Shown: positions 43,252 through 53,100 of the stretch, piece by piece
Layout of the letters: the number at the start of each line of letters is the position of its first letter
Position numbering within the stretch: the first letter of the stretch is position 1
From: Duganella margarita
Lineage (GTDB): Bacteria; Pseudomonadota; Gammaproteobacteria; Burkholderiales; Burkholderiaceae_D
Length of the DNA stretch: 64,000 nt
Direction: 5' to 3'
NCBI RefSeq assembly: GCF_009857535.1
Contig: NZ_WWCS01000011.1
Span: 62,001 to 126,000, forward strand
The notes under the pieces: generated by a model
Seen by the model: the letters and a program-made list of their open reading frames with translations, nothing else
The model's database searches: none
Told to the model about the DNA's origin: nothing
Made by a program: the position numbers and the translations under genes

Positions 43252-44663
43252 ACCGCCAACCTTCCGGCCGGCAGCACCGGCGGCAGCGCCCTCAGCGCGC
43301 GCAGGCGCAGGCTCATATAGATGACTGCGCCGATGCCGGCAACGCTGCCCACTGCGTACCACGGGAAGTTGGGCGCCGCCTGTAGCAGCCCGACTGCGCC
43401 CAGGCACACCAGCACCACAAACACAATGACTACCGTCCACGTCACACCCAGACGCCGGGCCGGCGCTACAGCGTAATTGCGCAGCAGCGGTGTCACCGTC
43501 CAAAGTACAACCATGGACATGGCAAAGCTCACGCCGTGCAGGCTGGGGTGACCGGCCAGCGCCGAGTCCAGGCAGAGCACGCAAGCCAGCGATACCAGCC
43601 ACACCGCCAGCGCGCGGCGCAGCACCGTCGTTACCAGCAGACGATTGATGCGGTCGGCGGCCGGTCCGGCCGGTGTCAGGAAGTACAGTTGCTGCTCGGC
43701 GCCGTGCAGCACCACATCGTCGGCCACGCTGATGGCGTACATCAGCACCGCGCCCAGCTGCATCAGTCCGGTGGCGATCGTCATGCCGGCGCGGGTGTCG
43801 TCGCTGAGAAAGCGGCCGATTACCAGCGCCAGCAACGTGGAGACCAGCGAAAAAGCAATCATGCGGGCCGGATGGGCGCCAGGGCCGATCGCATGCATCA
43901 AGGCGCGGTCCGGCGCCACCCCGCGCTGGCTGTCGCGGCGCAGTGCAGCGAGGTAGAAACTTTGCATCACTTGCTTGAGGCGCGACGGCGCTTGCCTGGC
44001 CGACGTGTTGGCCGGCGCGCACGTCAGCGCGGCATAACGCTGGCTGAACCGGGCCTGCCAGTTCCAGTGGCCATCGCCGCCGCGCGGCAACAGCAGATGC
44101 AGCCCCCAGCCGCCCAGCAACATGATCGGCACTAGGGCAGTGGCGGTCACAACTGCTTCGTTGGCGCCAGCCAGCAAGCGTGGCAAATCGTTGATCACAT
44201 ATGACGTACCGAATGGAATGGCCAAAGCCATGATCCACGCCAGCGCCATGTAACGGTTCATGAAAATGCTGAACACGGCGAACGCGCCGCCAAACACCAG
44301 GCCGTAGCCGGGGTGACCGAACACCAAGCCGCACATCACCGCCAGCAGCGCGATCTCGACGGCATACATTGCGGCTGTCAACCGTATCAGCCGGCTACGC
44401 AAATGCGGCACCAGACCGGCGTATTCCGGCCGATTCTGCCGGATCGCGTTTTTCAAGAAGGCGCCGCACCACAGCTGCAACGCCACCCACGGCATACAGA
44501 CCAGCACCAGATTACCGGACGGGCCGTGGCGGTCGCCGTGTAGCGCCAGCAGTACGATTTCGGCGGCGGCCAGCAACAGGCTGGCGCGTATCATTTGACG
44601 ACGGCTGGCGCTATCCTGGATCATTTGCGCCAGCATGGGCCCGTAGGCCTGGCGGATTGTCAT
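43248..44663 (-). CDS. Membrane component of a YtrA-type ABC system
   Basis: A 471-aa polytopic protein with about ten to twelve hydrophobic segments. It shows no classical ABC permease motif I recognise, but its gene overlaps the ATPase gene by 4 bp (ATGA), so it should be the partner permease. The gene order GntR-ATPase-membrane protein resembles ytrABC-type clusters. The substrate is unknown; such systems are often linked to cell-wall-active compounds or acetoin. The start is ATG 44663. Confidence 0.75.
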   Translation of the reverse strand: MTIRQAYGPMLAQMIQDSASRRQMIRASLLLAAAEIVLLALHGDRHGPSGNLVLVCMPWVALQLWCGAFLKNAIRQNRPEYAGLVPHLRSRLIRLTAAMYAVEIALLAVMCGLVFGHPGYGLVFGGAFAVFSIFMNRYMALAWIMALAIPFGTSYVINDLPRLLAGANEAVVTATALVPIMLLGGWGLHLLLPRGGDGHWNWQARFSQRYAALTCAPANTSARQAPSRLKQVMQSFYLAALRRDSQRGVAPDRALMHAIGPGAHPARMIAFSLVSTLLALVIGRFLSDDTRAGMTIATGLMQLGAVLMYAISVADDVVLHGAEQQLYFLTPAGPAADRINRLLVTTVLRRALAVWLVSLACVLCLDSALAGHPSLHGVSFAMSMVVLWTVTPLLRNYAVAPARRLGVTWTVVIVFVVLVCLGAVGLLQAAPNFPWYAVGSVAGIGAVIYMSLRLRALRALPPVLPAGRLAV

Positions 44664-45373
44664 TTGGTTACCTCGACAAACAGGTCTTCCAGGCTCAAGT
44701 TTTTGCCCTCGAGCAGTTCGTCCAGCGCGCCTTGCAGCACGATCTTGCCGCCTTGCAAGAAGGCGACGTCCAGCGCGACCCGCTCGAGGTCGGACAGGAT
44801 GTGGGTGGAAAAGATCACCGTGGTGTCGCGTTCGATGACGCCGCTGATAAGCTCCTGCAAGAAATCACGGCGGCCGACCGGGTCGAGGCTGGCGACCGGC
44901 TCGTCCAGCACCAGCAGTTGCGGGTCATGCGCCAGCGCGCGGATGATCGACAGGCGCTGACGTTGTCCGCCCGACAACTGGCCGATTTGCTTGTCGCGGG
45001 CCTCGCCGTGGAAGCCCCAGCGCTCCATCAGGTTATCGACCTTGCCTTGATTCCAGCGCGGATACAGCGCCTTGAAATAGTTTAAAAGTTGCACAGGCGT
45101 CAACCACTCGAACAGGTCGGATTTCTGTGGAACGTAGCCGATGTTGGCGCGGGTTTGCTCATCCAGCGCCGTGACCGGGTGACCGAACAGACGGCTGCTG
45201 CCGGCATCAGATTCGCGCAGGCCGAGCAGACATTCCAGCAACGTCGACTTACCGGCGCCATTGCGGCCCAATAAACCAATCACTTTGCCGGGAGCGATAT
45301 TCCAATTCACTCCCTGCAATACCTGTTGGCTGCCGAAGGCTTTATGCAGGTTTTCCACCACGACTGGATTCAT
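44660..45373 (-). CDS. ABC transporter ATP-binding protein
   Basis: A 237-aa ABC ATPase. Walker A is GRNGAGKST, the ABC signature is LSGGQRQRLSIIRAL and Walker B is LLVLDEPVASLDP. The order of motifs and the LLGL-rich opening fit CcmA/YtrB-type exporters. It lies between a GntR-family regulator and a large membrane protein with 4-bp overlaps on both sides, so it is part of a coupled operon. Confidence 0.93.
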   Translation of the reverse strand: MNPVVVENLHKAFGSQQVLQGVNWNIAPGKVIGLLGRNGAGKSTLLECLLGLRESDAGSSRLFGHPVTALDEQTRANIGYVPQKSDLFEWLTPVQLLNYFKALYPRWNQGKVDNLMERWGFHGEARDKQIGQLSGGQRQRLSIIRALAHDPQLLVLDEPVASLDPVGRRDFLQELISGVIERDTTVIFSTHILSDLERVALDVAFLQGGKIVLQGALDELLEGKNLSLEDLFVEVTK

Positions 45374-45756
45374 TTAGTTTCTCCAAGAATTTTCGCAAAC
45401 AATTGCAGCACTGTGTCCGGATCGAGTTCCAATTGCCGGGCTTCGGCAGCGGCGCGTTCCAATGCCGGTCTTAAAAGATTTTCGCGTCCCTGCGGCTTAC
45501 TTCCTTCCGCTACCAGCATGCCGACACCCCGCGCGCGGCTTAATAAGCCTTCGGTTTCCAGCATGTTATAAGCCTTGGACACCGTCATGGGATTGACCGC
45601 CAAGGCCAGGGCCACGTCGCGTACCGACGGTAAAACATCGCCCTGTTTTAAAACGCCCGCCGCAATTAATCGCCGGACCTGTTCGATTAATTGCCGGTAG
45701 ATAGGATCGGACGAACCGGTCGCTATCGAAAACAAGGCAGCTGTGTGCATGGCCAT
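45370..45756 (-). CDS. GntR-family (YtrA-like) transcriptional regulator
   Basis: A 128-aa GntR regulator of the short YtrA subfamily: one winged helix (PIYRQLIEQVRRLIAAG, LPSVRDVALALAVNPMTVSK, YNMLETEGLLSRARGVG) and a short dimerisation tail with no ligand-binding domain. ATG 45756 is used; ATG 45750 is an in-frame alternative. A 7-bp inverted repeat ends 14 bp upstream of the start. No ribosome-binding site is obvious, so the leader must be very short. It likely represses its own ABC operon until cell-envelope or substrate stress. Confidence 0.93.
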   Translation of the reverse strand: MAMHTAALFSIATGSSDPIYRQLIEQVRRLIAAGVLKQGDVLPSVRDVALALAVNPMTVSKAYNMLETEGLLSRARGVGMLVAEGSKPQGRENLLRPALERAAAEARQLELDPDTVLQLFAKILGETK

Positions 45757-45770
45757 AGGGGTTGTATTTG

Positions 45771-45790
45771 TGTATTAGTTGAGTAATACA
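45771..45790. promoter_or_regulatory. Palindromic operator of the GntR/ABC operon
   Basis: A perfect 7-bp inverted repeat TGTATTA (45771-45777) and TAATACA (45784-45790) with a 6-bp spacer. It lies 15-34 bp upstream of the GntR gene start on the minus strand. The size, symmetry and position are as expected for a YtrA-type dimer operator overlapping the promoter. Confidence 0.75.
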
Positions 45791-45935
45791 GTAATCTCAA
45801 TCGGGCAAGCTGTCAACAACAAAAATCCGGAGGTACCAGAAGCTGGCTGGATCGCGCCAATAGCTGGCACGGATAGATGAATGTTTCGTACGTTGACGCA
45901 CGTCGGCAGGGGCAAATGAAGGTTAAACTTGCTCC

Positions 45936-46721
45936 ATGCGTATAGCCACCTTCAACGTCAACGGTATCGGCAGCCGGCTGCCCGCCCTCCTGCAATGGCT
46001 CGATGAGACCAAGCCGGATGTCGTCTGCCTGCAGGAATTAAAAGCGCCGCAGGAGAAATTTCCCGAGCAAGCCATTAATGACGCCGGTTATGGCGCTATC
46101 TGGCACGGGCAGAAAAGCTGGAATGGCGTGGCCATACTGGCGCGTGGAACTACGCCACTGGAAACTGGCCGAGGCTTGCCCGGCGATCCGGAAGATGTGC
46201 AAAGCCGTTATATTGAAGCGGTGGTCAATGGCGTGATTATCGGCGGCTTATACCTGCCGAATGGGAATCCGGCGCCGGGACCGAAATTCGACTATAAGCT
46301 GAAGTGGTTTGAACGATTAATCACGCATGCCGCCCAGTTAGTCGACAGCGGCGCGCCGGCCATATTGGCGGGCGATTTCAATGTTATGCCAACCGAACTG
46401 GATGTCTATAAACCCGAGCGCTGGGTGGACGATGCCCTCTTCCGGCCAGAGACCCGCGAGGCATTTCACCGGCTAATAAAACAAGGCTGGTGCGATGCGT
46501 TGCGCACCAAACATCCGGACGAGGTGATTTATACCTTCTGGGATTATTTCCGCAACGCTTATGGCCGCGACGCCGGCCTGCGCATCGACCATTTGCTGCT
46601 CAGCCCATCGCTGACGCCGGCGCTGAAAGCCGCAGAAGTCGACCGCGACGTACGCGGCCGCGAGAAGCCCAGCGACCATACGCCGGTGTGGGTCGAGCTA
46701 GATCTGAAAAGGATAGGCTGA
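45936..46721 (+). CDS. xth: Exodeoxyribonuclease III (AP endonuclease)
   Basis: A 261-aa ExoIII/EEP-family nuclease in base-excision repair. Catalytic-core residues are visible: Asn7 in ATFNVNGI, Glu34 in CLQELK, GDFNVMPTELDV with the catalytic Asp, and the final SDHTPVW His. The first half uses noticeably more A/T-ending codons than its neighbours. ATG 45936 gives the standard start. Its TGA overlaps the following gene's ATG (TGATG), so the two are translationally coupled. Confidence 0.93.
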   Translation: MRIATFNVNGIGSRLPALLQWLDETKPDVVCLQELKAPQEKFPEQAINDAGYGAIWHGQKSWNGVAILARGTTPLETGRGLPGDPEDVQSRYIEAVVNGVIIGGLYLPNGNPAPGPKFDYKLKWFERLITHAAQLVDSGAPAILAGDFNVMPTELDVYKPERWVDDALFRPETREAFHRLIKQGWCDALRTKHPDEVIYTFWDYFRNAYGRDAGLRIDHLLLSPSLTPALKAAEVDRDVRGREKPSDHTPVWVELDLKRIG

Positions 46722-47485
46722 TGGAACAAAAGTGGCCTCAGCAACTCTGGCTGGTACGGCACGGGCAAAGCGCGGGCAACGTCGCCCGCGATGCGGCCGA
46801 GGCCGAAAAACAGTTCCATATTGATATCGCCGACCGCGACGTCGATGTACCGCTCTCCGCACTGGGAGAACGCCAGGCACAGGCCATGAGCGACTGGTTC
46901 CAGGCGCTGGGACCGGAGGGCCGCCCTACCGTGGTGCTGTATTCGCCCTATGTCCGCGCCCGCGCCACTGCCACGGCCGTGCTGGACCGGCTGGACCGCG
47001 ACCAGCTGACCGCCGTGGCCGCCGATGAGCGCCTGCGCGAAAAGGAATTTGGCATTCTCGACCGGCTGACGCCGCTGGGCATCCACGACAAATACCCGGA
47101 ACTGGCCGAGCAGCGTGCCCATGTGGGCAAATTCTACTTCCGGCCGCCGGGCGGCGAAAGCTGGTGCGACGTCATCCTGCGGCTGCGCAGCGTGATCGAC
47201 ACCATTACCCGCGAATACCGCGGCGAACGGGTGCTGATCGTCGGCCACCAGGTCATCGTCAACTGCTTCCGCTACCTGCTGGAGCGGCTGGATGAAGACG
47301 GCATCCTGGCAATCGACCGCGCCGGCGACGTGCCCAACTGCGGCATCACCGAATACCGCTTCGACCCGCATGCGGGCAAAAACGGCAAGCTGAAGCTGGT
47401 GCAAGCCAACTTCGTCGCCCCGCTGGAACAGGCCGGCACGCCGGTGACGCACGAGGCCGACCAGCCGGCCGCGCCGAAATCATGA
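46721..47485 (+). CDS. Histidine phosphatase family protein
   Basis: A 254-aa phosphoglycerate-mutase-like phosphatase. The catalytic motif is LVRHGQSAGN (Arg13, His14), with downstream YSPYVRARATATAVL (second Arg), RLREKEFGILDR and VLIVGHQVIVN carrying the second catalytic His. The substrate is not known; many relatives are broad-specificity or house-cleaning phosphatases. It lies in a coupled trio with xth and nnrD, the latter overlapping by 4 bp (ATGA). Confidence 0.9.
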   Translation: MEQKWPQQLWLVRHGQSAGNVARDAAEAEKQFHIDIADRDVDVPLSALGERQAQAMSDWFQALGPEGRPTVVLYSPYVRARATATAVLDRLDRDQLTAVAADERLREKEFGILDRLTPLGIHDKYPELAEQRAHVGKFYFRPPGGESWCDVILRLRSVIDTITREYRGERVLIVGHQVIVNCFRYLLERLDEDGILAIDRAGDVPNCGITEYRFDPHAGKNGKLKLVQANFVAPLEQAGTPVTHEADQPAAPKS

Positions 47486-48378
47486 ATCTCGACATCACGC
47501 CGCAACTGCTGCGTGACTGGCCGCTGCCGATGCCAGGCGCGGATGCCGACAAGGAAGTGCGCGGCCATGTACTGATCGTCGCTGGTTCGCGGGAAATGCC
47601 GGGGGCGGTGCTGCTGGCCGCCAGCGCCGCCTTGCGCGCCGGCGCCGGCAAGCTGACCATCGCCACTGCGGCCAGCGTGGCCGCCCACATCGGCACTGCC
47701 GTACCGGAAGCGCGGGTGATCAGCCTGCAGGAAACCCAGGACGGCGGGCTGCTGGCCGATCAGGCGTCCAGCCTGCACCAGGCCTGCCAGCAAGCCAGCG
47801 CGGTCTTGATCGGCCCCGGCATGCAGGACGAGGCCGCCTGCTGCCAACTGGTGCGCAGCCTGCTGCCGCACTGTAGCGACAGCCACCTGATCCTCGATGC
47901 GGCCGGCATGAGCGTGGTGGGCCGCGATGCCGAGTGCGACACGGAGACCGCGCCGTACGGCTTCCGCTTCGACCGCCCCGTCCTGCTGACCCCGCATGCC
48001 GGCGAACTGGCGCGCCTGACCGGTGCCGACAAGCAGGACATCCAGGCCCAGCCCGAAGCCGCCGCCCGGCTGGCGGCGCAACGCTGGCAGGCCACCGTCG
48101 CGCTGAAGGGAGCGATCACGATCCTGGCGGCGGCCGACGGCCAGCAATGGCGTCATGAAGGCGGCAATGCCGGCCTGGCGATATCGGGATCGGGAGACGT
48201 ATTGGCCGGCATCATCACCGGCCTGGCGGCGCGCGGCGCGACGCTGGAACAGGCGGCAGCCTGGGGCATCGCGCTACACGCGCTGGCGGGCGAACAACTC
48301 GCCTTGAAACACGGCCCGCTGGGCTACCTGGCCCGCGAGCTCAGCAGCGAAGTCCCCGCCCTCCTCCGCGCATTTTAA
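47482..48378 (+). CDS. nnrD: ADP/ATP-dependent NAD(P)H-hydrate dehydratase
   Basis: A 298-aa YjeF C-terminal-type repair enzyme that converts damaged NAD(P)H hydrate back to NAD(P)H. Motifs: GHVLIVAGSREMPGAVLLA, LLTPHAGELARL and NAGLAISGSGDVLAGII, the last with the catalytic Asp. It is a stand-alone dehydratase with no epimerase domain in the window. ATG 47482 overlaps the histidine phosphatase stop (ATGA). Its TAA stop lies in a 15-bp tandem repeat shared with the prfC end. Confidence 0.93.
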   Translation: MNLDITPQLLRDWPLPMPGADADKEVRGHVLIVAGSREMPGAVLLAASAALRAGAGKLTIATAASVAAHIGTAVPEARVISLQETQDGGLLADQASSLHQACQQASAVLIGPGMQDEAACCQLVRSLLPHCSDSHLILDAAGMSVVGRDAECDTETAPYGFRFDRPVLLTPHAGELARLTGADKQDIQAQPEAAARLAAQRWQATVALKGAITILAAADGQQWRHEGGNAGLAISGSGDVLAGIITGLAARGATLEQAAAWGIALHALAGEQLALKHGPLGYLARELSSEVPALLRAF

Positions 48379-48406
48379 TTCGGGTTTTTTTAATTCGGGT
48401 TTTTTT
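48373..48406. repeat. 15-bp tandem duplication at the convergent nnrD/prfC ends
   Basis: Two copies of a TTTAATTCGGGTTTT unit lie in tandem. The first contains the nnrD stop TAA, and the second runs into the prfC stop. It looks like a replication-slippage duplication. The T-runs make it a weak terminator candidate on the plus strand, though no stable stem is present. Confidence 0.6.
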
Positions 48407-50069
48407 AGAGCTTGGCGGAGTGTTCGCGGGTGGCGTGGAACTGCAGTTTCGGCCAGCGCTCCTGCGTCAGGCGCAGATTGACGCCCGAGGTCGCCAAGTA
48501 GGCCAGGTTGCCGGCAGCGTCGTAGGCGACGTTGTGGCCGAGCTGGTCCTCGAAGTCGGACAGGGCTTTCTTGTCGTCGCTCGATACCCAGCGCGCGCTG
48601 CTGATGCTGGTGCTTTCAAACACGGCGTCGACGCCGTATTCGTTCAGCAAGCGGCTGGCGACCACTTCAAACTGCAGCACGCCGACCGCGCCCAGCACCA
48701 GCTCGCCACCTTGCACCGGCTTGAAGACCTGCACCGCGCCCTCTTCGCCCAGCTGCTGCAAGCCCTTGTGCAACTGCTTGATTTTCAGCGGGTTGCGGAT
48801 GCGGACCTGGCGGAAGAAGTCCGGCGCAAAGAACGGGATGCCGGTGAAGGTCAGCATTTCGCCTTCGGAGAACGAGTCGCCGATCTGCATGTTGCCATGG
48901 TTAGGCAGGCCGATGATGTCGCCGGCGTACGCTTCTTCCACCTGCTCGCGGGTCGATGCCATGAAGGTCACCACCGACGATACCTTGACTTCACGCCCCA
49001 GGCGCAGGTGCTTGACCTTCATGCCGCGCTCGAAGCGGCCCGAGCAGACGCGCAGGAAGGCGATGCGGTCGCGGTGCGCCGGGTCCATATTGGCCTGGAT
49101 CTTGAACACGAAGCCGGTGAACGGTTCTTCTTTCGGATCGACCGCGCGCACGGTGGCGTCACGCTCGCGCGGCGCCGGCGCCCAGTCGACCAGTGCCGAC
49201 AGAATCTCGCGCACGCCGAAGTTGTTGATCGCCGAACCGAAGAAGACCGGCGTCTGCACGCCCGCCAGGAATTGCTCCAGGTCGAATGGATGCGAAGCGC
49301 CGTTGACCAGCTCCACTTCCATGCGCAACTGGTCCATCTCCAGCGGGAACATTTCCTGCAGGCGTGGATTGTCGATGCCTTCGATCAGCTCGAACGCGCC
49401 GTCGGCCTTCTCTTCACCCGCCTTGAACAGCATGATGGTGTCGTTCAGCAGGTGGTACACGCCGCGGAAGTTCTTGCCCATGCCGATCGGCCAGGTCACC
49501 GGCGCGCACTGGATCTTCAGCACCGATTCCAGCTCGTCCAGCAGTTCCAGCGGATCGCGGGTTTCGCGGTCCATTTTGTTCATGAACGTCACAATTGGCG
49601 TATTGCGCATGCGGCACACGTCCAGCAGCTTGATGGTCTGCGCTTCCACACCCTTGGCGGCGTCGATCACCATCAGCGCCGAGTCGACCGCTGTCAGCAC
49701 GCGGTAGGTATCTTCCGAGAAGTCCTGGTGACCCGGCGTGTCCAGCAGGTTGACCACGTGGTCGCGGAATTCAAACTGCATCACCGACGAGGCCACCGAA
49801 ATGCCGCGCTGCTTCTCGATTTCCATCCAGTCCGAGGTGGCGTGACGGCCCGATTTGCGGGCCTTGACGGTACCGGCCATCTGGATCGCGCCCGAGAACA
49901 GCAGCAGCTTTTCGGTCAGCGTGGTTTTACCCGCATCCGGGTGGGAGATGATGCCGAACGTGCGGCGGCGCTGTACTTCGCGCGCGATCAGCGCCGGCGT
50001 CTTGGCGCTGGCGGACAAGGCGCTGTCGTCGTGGCTGTCGGGAGTTACGTTTTCGTTATCGTTGGACAT
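48405..50069 (-). CDS. prfC: Peptide chain release factor 3
   Basis: A 554-aa GTPase that releases RF1/RF2 from ribosomes after termination. The G1 motif is SHPDAGKTT (residues 42-50), followed by RGISVASSVMQF, DTPGHQDF (G3) and NKMD (G4). The first ~30 residues are a hydrophilic extension beyond the usual RF3 start. ATG 50069 has no strong ribosome-binding site but matches the frame. The C-terminal part (VGVLQFEVVASRLLNEYGVD) is typical of RF3. It stands between the nnrD end and the pilus operon. Confidence 0.96.
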   Translation of the reverse strand: MSNDNENVTPDSHDDSALSASAKTPALIAREVQRRRTFGIISHPDAGKTTLTEKLLLFSGAIQMAGTVKARKSGRHATSDWMEIEKQRGISVASSVMQFEFRDHVVNLLDTPGHQDFSEDTYRVLTAVDSALMVIDAAKGVEAQTIKLLDVCRMRNTPIVTFMNKMDRETRDPLELLDELESVLKIQCAPVTWPIGMGKNFRGVYHLLNDTIMLFKAGEEKADGAFELIEGIDNPRLQEMFPLEMDQLRMEVELVNGASHPFDLEQFLAGVQTPVFFGSAINNFGVREILSALVDWAPAPRERDATVRAVDPKEEPFTGFVFKIQANMDPAHRDRIAFLRVCSGRFERGMKVKHLRLGREVKVSSVVTFMASTREQVEEAYAGDIIGLPNHGNMQIGDSFSEGEMLTFTGIPFFAPDFFRQVRIRNPLKIKQLHKGLQQLGEEGAVQVFKPVQGGELVLGAVGVLQFEVVASRLLNEYGVDAVFESTSISSARWVSSDDKKALSDFEDQLGHNVAYDAAGNLAYLATSGVNLRLTQERWPKLQFHATREHSAKL

Positions 50070-50137
50070 GTGTGAGCGATCTGAGGCGGTTCTGCAAACC
50101 CTCGATTATACCGGCTCTTAGCCCCGGCGACAGCAAC

Positions 50138-53100
50138 TTATTCCCCCTGCACCCGGCGCCAGCCAACCCGGTGCGCCTCGGCCGATTTGCCTTCCTGTAG
50201 CTGGCCGGTCTTGGTGATGCCGGTCGCCAGCGTGCTAGTCATCTTCAGCTGGCCGTTTTGCAGGCGGTAGATGATGAAGCCGACCGCCGCCGAGTCCGAT
50301 GACAGGATGGTGCCGGCCGGCGTATTGGGCAGCGCGGTGCCGGTGCAGACGTCGACCTGGTAGGCATTGCTGGTGCCGCCCACCGAGCAGGCCGACGACG
50401 ACGACGGCAGGTTGGTCACCACGTTGGCGACGCCGCTGACGATCTGCGGGTCCAGGTTCATACGCTCGCCGGCGGTCACACTCCAGTCGAAGAACCAGCC
50501 GTCTTTCTGGCTCAGGTCGACCGGGTTGCTGGTCAGCGCGAAGCTGATATTGCTGCTGGTGCCGACCTGGCTCAGGGTCTGCTGCACCATGGTGCTGCCG
50601 CGCACGTTGTTGATGGGGGCGCCGCTGTCCTTGAGCAGGAACAGGCTTTGGACGTCGGTGTTGGTGGTGTCCGGCACGTCCAGCAGCCGGCCGGTGCCGA
50701 ACAGCACTACGCGCTGTGCGGTGGTGGCGCTGCTGGTGACGCCGTTGTCGGTGCTGCTGGTGGTCATCGCGCACAGCGTCACGTCCGGCCGGGTGGTGAT
50801 CGGCCTGGTGGCGCCGGCGTCGCCCATCTTGATCACCGGCACGGTGGCGCCGGTGGCGTCGGTCAGGTCGAAGCGCCACATGCGGCCGTTGTTGTCGCCG
50901 CCGTAGATGTAGGTGGTAGCCGGGTCCAGGTTGGGGTCGCTGCTGATCGAGGTGATCTTGGCCAGGCCGGACGGCGTGGTGGTGTCGCCGGTCTGGGTCG
51001 AGACTTTCTTCAGCACCGCGCCGGTGGCGACATCGACGATGTACAGGATACCCTGGCCGCTGCCGGTGTTGACGCCGTCGGTGCCCGGCACGTTGTTGTA
51101 GCCGGAGGTCAGGAACACCACCCACTGGTTGTTCCACAGGCCGAATTGCGGATTGCCGAAGGTCAGCCCGAGGTCGGGGTCATTGCGGCTGCACACGGTG
51201 GAATCGGCGCAGAATTCCCACAGCGCCACCGGATTGATGGGATCGGTCACGTCCAGCGCGTAGTAGCCGCGGCCGCCGCCATTCAGGCCGGCCACCATCA
51301 CGGTCTTCCACACGCCGCCGATCTGCACGTCGGCCAGCTCGGGCGAGCCGTCAGTAGAAAACTGGTGGTTGGTACCGTAGGTGGTGCTGGCCTGCAGATA
51401 CAGCTTTTTCATGGTGATGCGCGGCATATACGCCCAGCGCTCGTTGCCGTTGGTGGCGTCGAAGGCGTGCAGCATGCCGTCGTTGGCGGCGGTCAGCACC
51501 GTCGCCGGACGGGTTTGCGTGCCGGCCTTGAAGGCGGCGTAGCCGGCCCGCGTGTAATTCTTGCGCGAGTCGCGCAGATAAGCCGGCTTGGACGAGGCGA
51601 TGTCGCCCAGCAGGATCGGGATCGGGCCGTTCAGGCCGGCCGGCGTGTGATCCGTCAGCGTGTAGGCGCGGAACAGGTGGTCGTCGGCGTAGGTCTGGGC
51701 GCCGCGCAGCCAGTTGACCAGGTTGGCGCCGTCGTTGACGGTGGCGCGCTCGGCCGTGGTGAGCAGGGTGCACTGCGCCAGCGCCGTGCACTTGTTGCTG
51801 AACCAGCCTTTTTCCAGCGTGCTCATGTTGTCGTAGGTGACGTCCTTCAGCGTGCCGTTGGTGGTGTCCAGCATCTTGATGATGCGTCCCGTCGGGCCGG
51901 TGGGGCCGGGGTTGCGGCCGACTGTGTCCGAGCTGGTCCAGGTGACGGCGCTGCCGACTTCACCGGTCGAGGTGTTAATTTTCTTGGCCGCCAGTTCGCC
52001 GTACCACTTCACGGTGGTGAAGGTGTCGGAGAAGATGTCATTGTCCTGCAGCGAGATATTCGGCGTCGAGGTAGCCGCCGCCGCTGCCGCACCGAGGCGG
52101 ATCTGCATATTCGACAGCGCTTCGCTGAGGCCGGCCACCACCTCTTTCGGCTGCGAGGCGCTGAAATACTTGCCATGGCCGTTGACGGCCGCGTGCCACA
52201 GGTCGTCGACCCGCTCCTGCACCGTGTTGCCGCCGTTGGTCACGTCCGGATTCGGCCAGACATACGGCCCGTTATTGTTCCATGGGCAGCCGGTGGCCAC
52301 GCGGGTGATCAGGTTGTAGAAGTCGCCGCCGACCTTGCGCGCGGTGGTGTCGTAGTTGGGGTCGTAATTCATCACGCCGTCCACGCCCAGGCCCAGCGTG
52401 TAGGTGTTCATGTGCAGGTGAGTGTTTTCGCCGGAACGCGCCGGCACAGAGCCGGCCTTGGCCATATTCGGTTCCAGCGTCGGCCGCAGCGAGATGGTGC
52501 CGTCGCTGGAGCCGCCGTTGTACCAGTGCAGCGCCACGTCGGCCAGCGACGGCACGCTCTGGGCCCGCGTATCGACGCAGCCGGAGGCGTAGCTGCAGAA
52601 GCGCGCGGTGCTCTCGGCATTGTCGTTGTTGACCACCGGCGAATAATCGTCGTTGTAGTTCTTGGTCGAACCGCCGTTCCAGTAGCCGTCGGTGGTCAGG
52701 ATCACGAAGTTCTGCTGGCAGGGAAACTGCACCACTTCCTGGCCGGCCGCGTACTGGTACGGCGTCTGGTTGGCAAACATGCGGCCGATATTGTCGAGCG
52801 CCGGACGGGTCGGCGTCGAGCCGGACGTGGTGGTGGCGTAAAGCTTGCTATACCAGCTGCTGCGCGAGGCGCCAGTGAAATCGGCCGGGATGATGTCCAT
52901 CGCGCCGCCGGTGGCCACCACCGACAGCTTGGCGAAGCCGACCTTGTAGTTGGCATTGAGCGCGGCAAATGCCAATCCCACCGAGGTTTTCATCATTTGC
53001 AGCCGGGTCTTGTAATAGACGTACCAGTTGGCGAAGTTGGTCATTTCTTCCTGGTAGGTGCAGACGCCGGCCTGGGCCACGCAATCGGTGCGGTCGCTGC

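Noticed and set aside
48420..50075. 551-aa open frame antisense to prfC
   Set aside because: Opposes RF3 with intact GTPase motifs; the composition is shadow-like.
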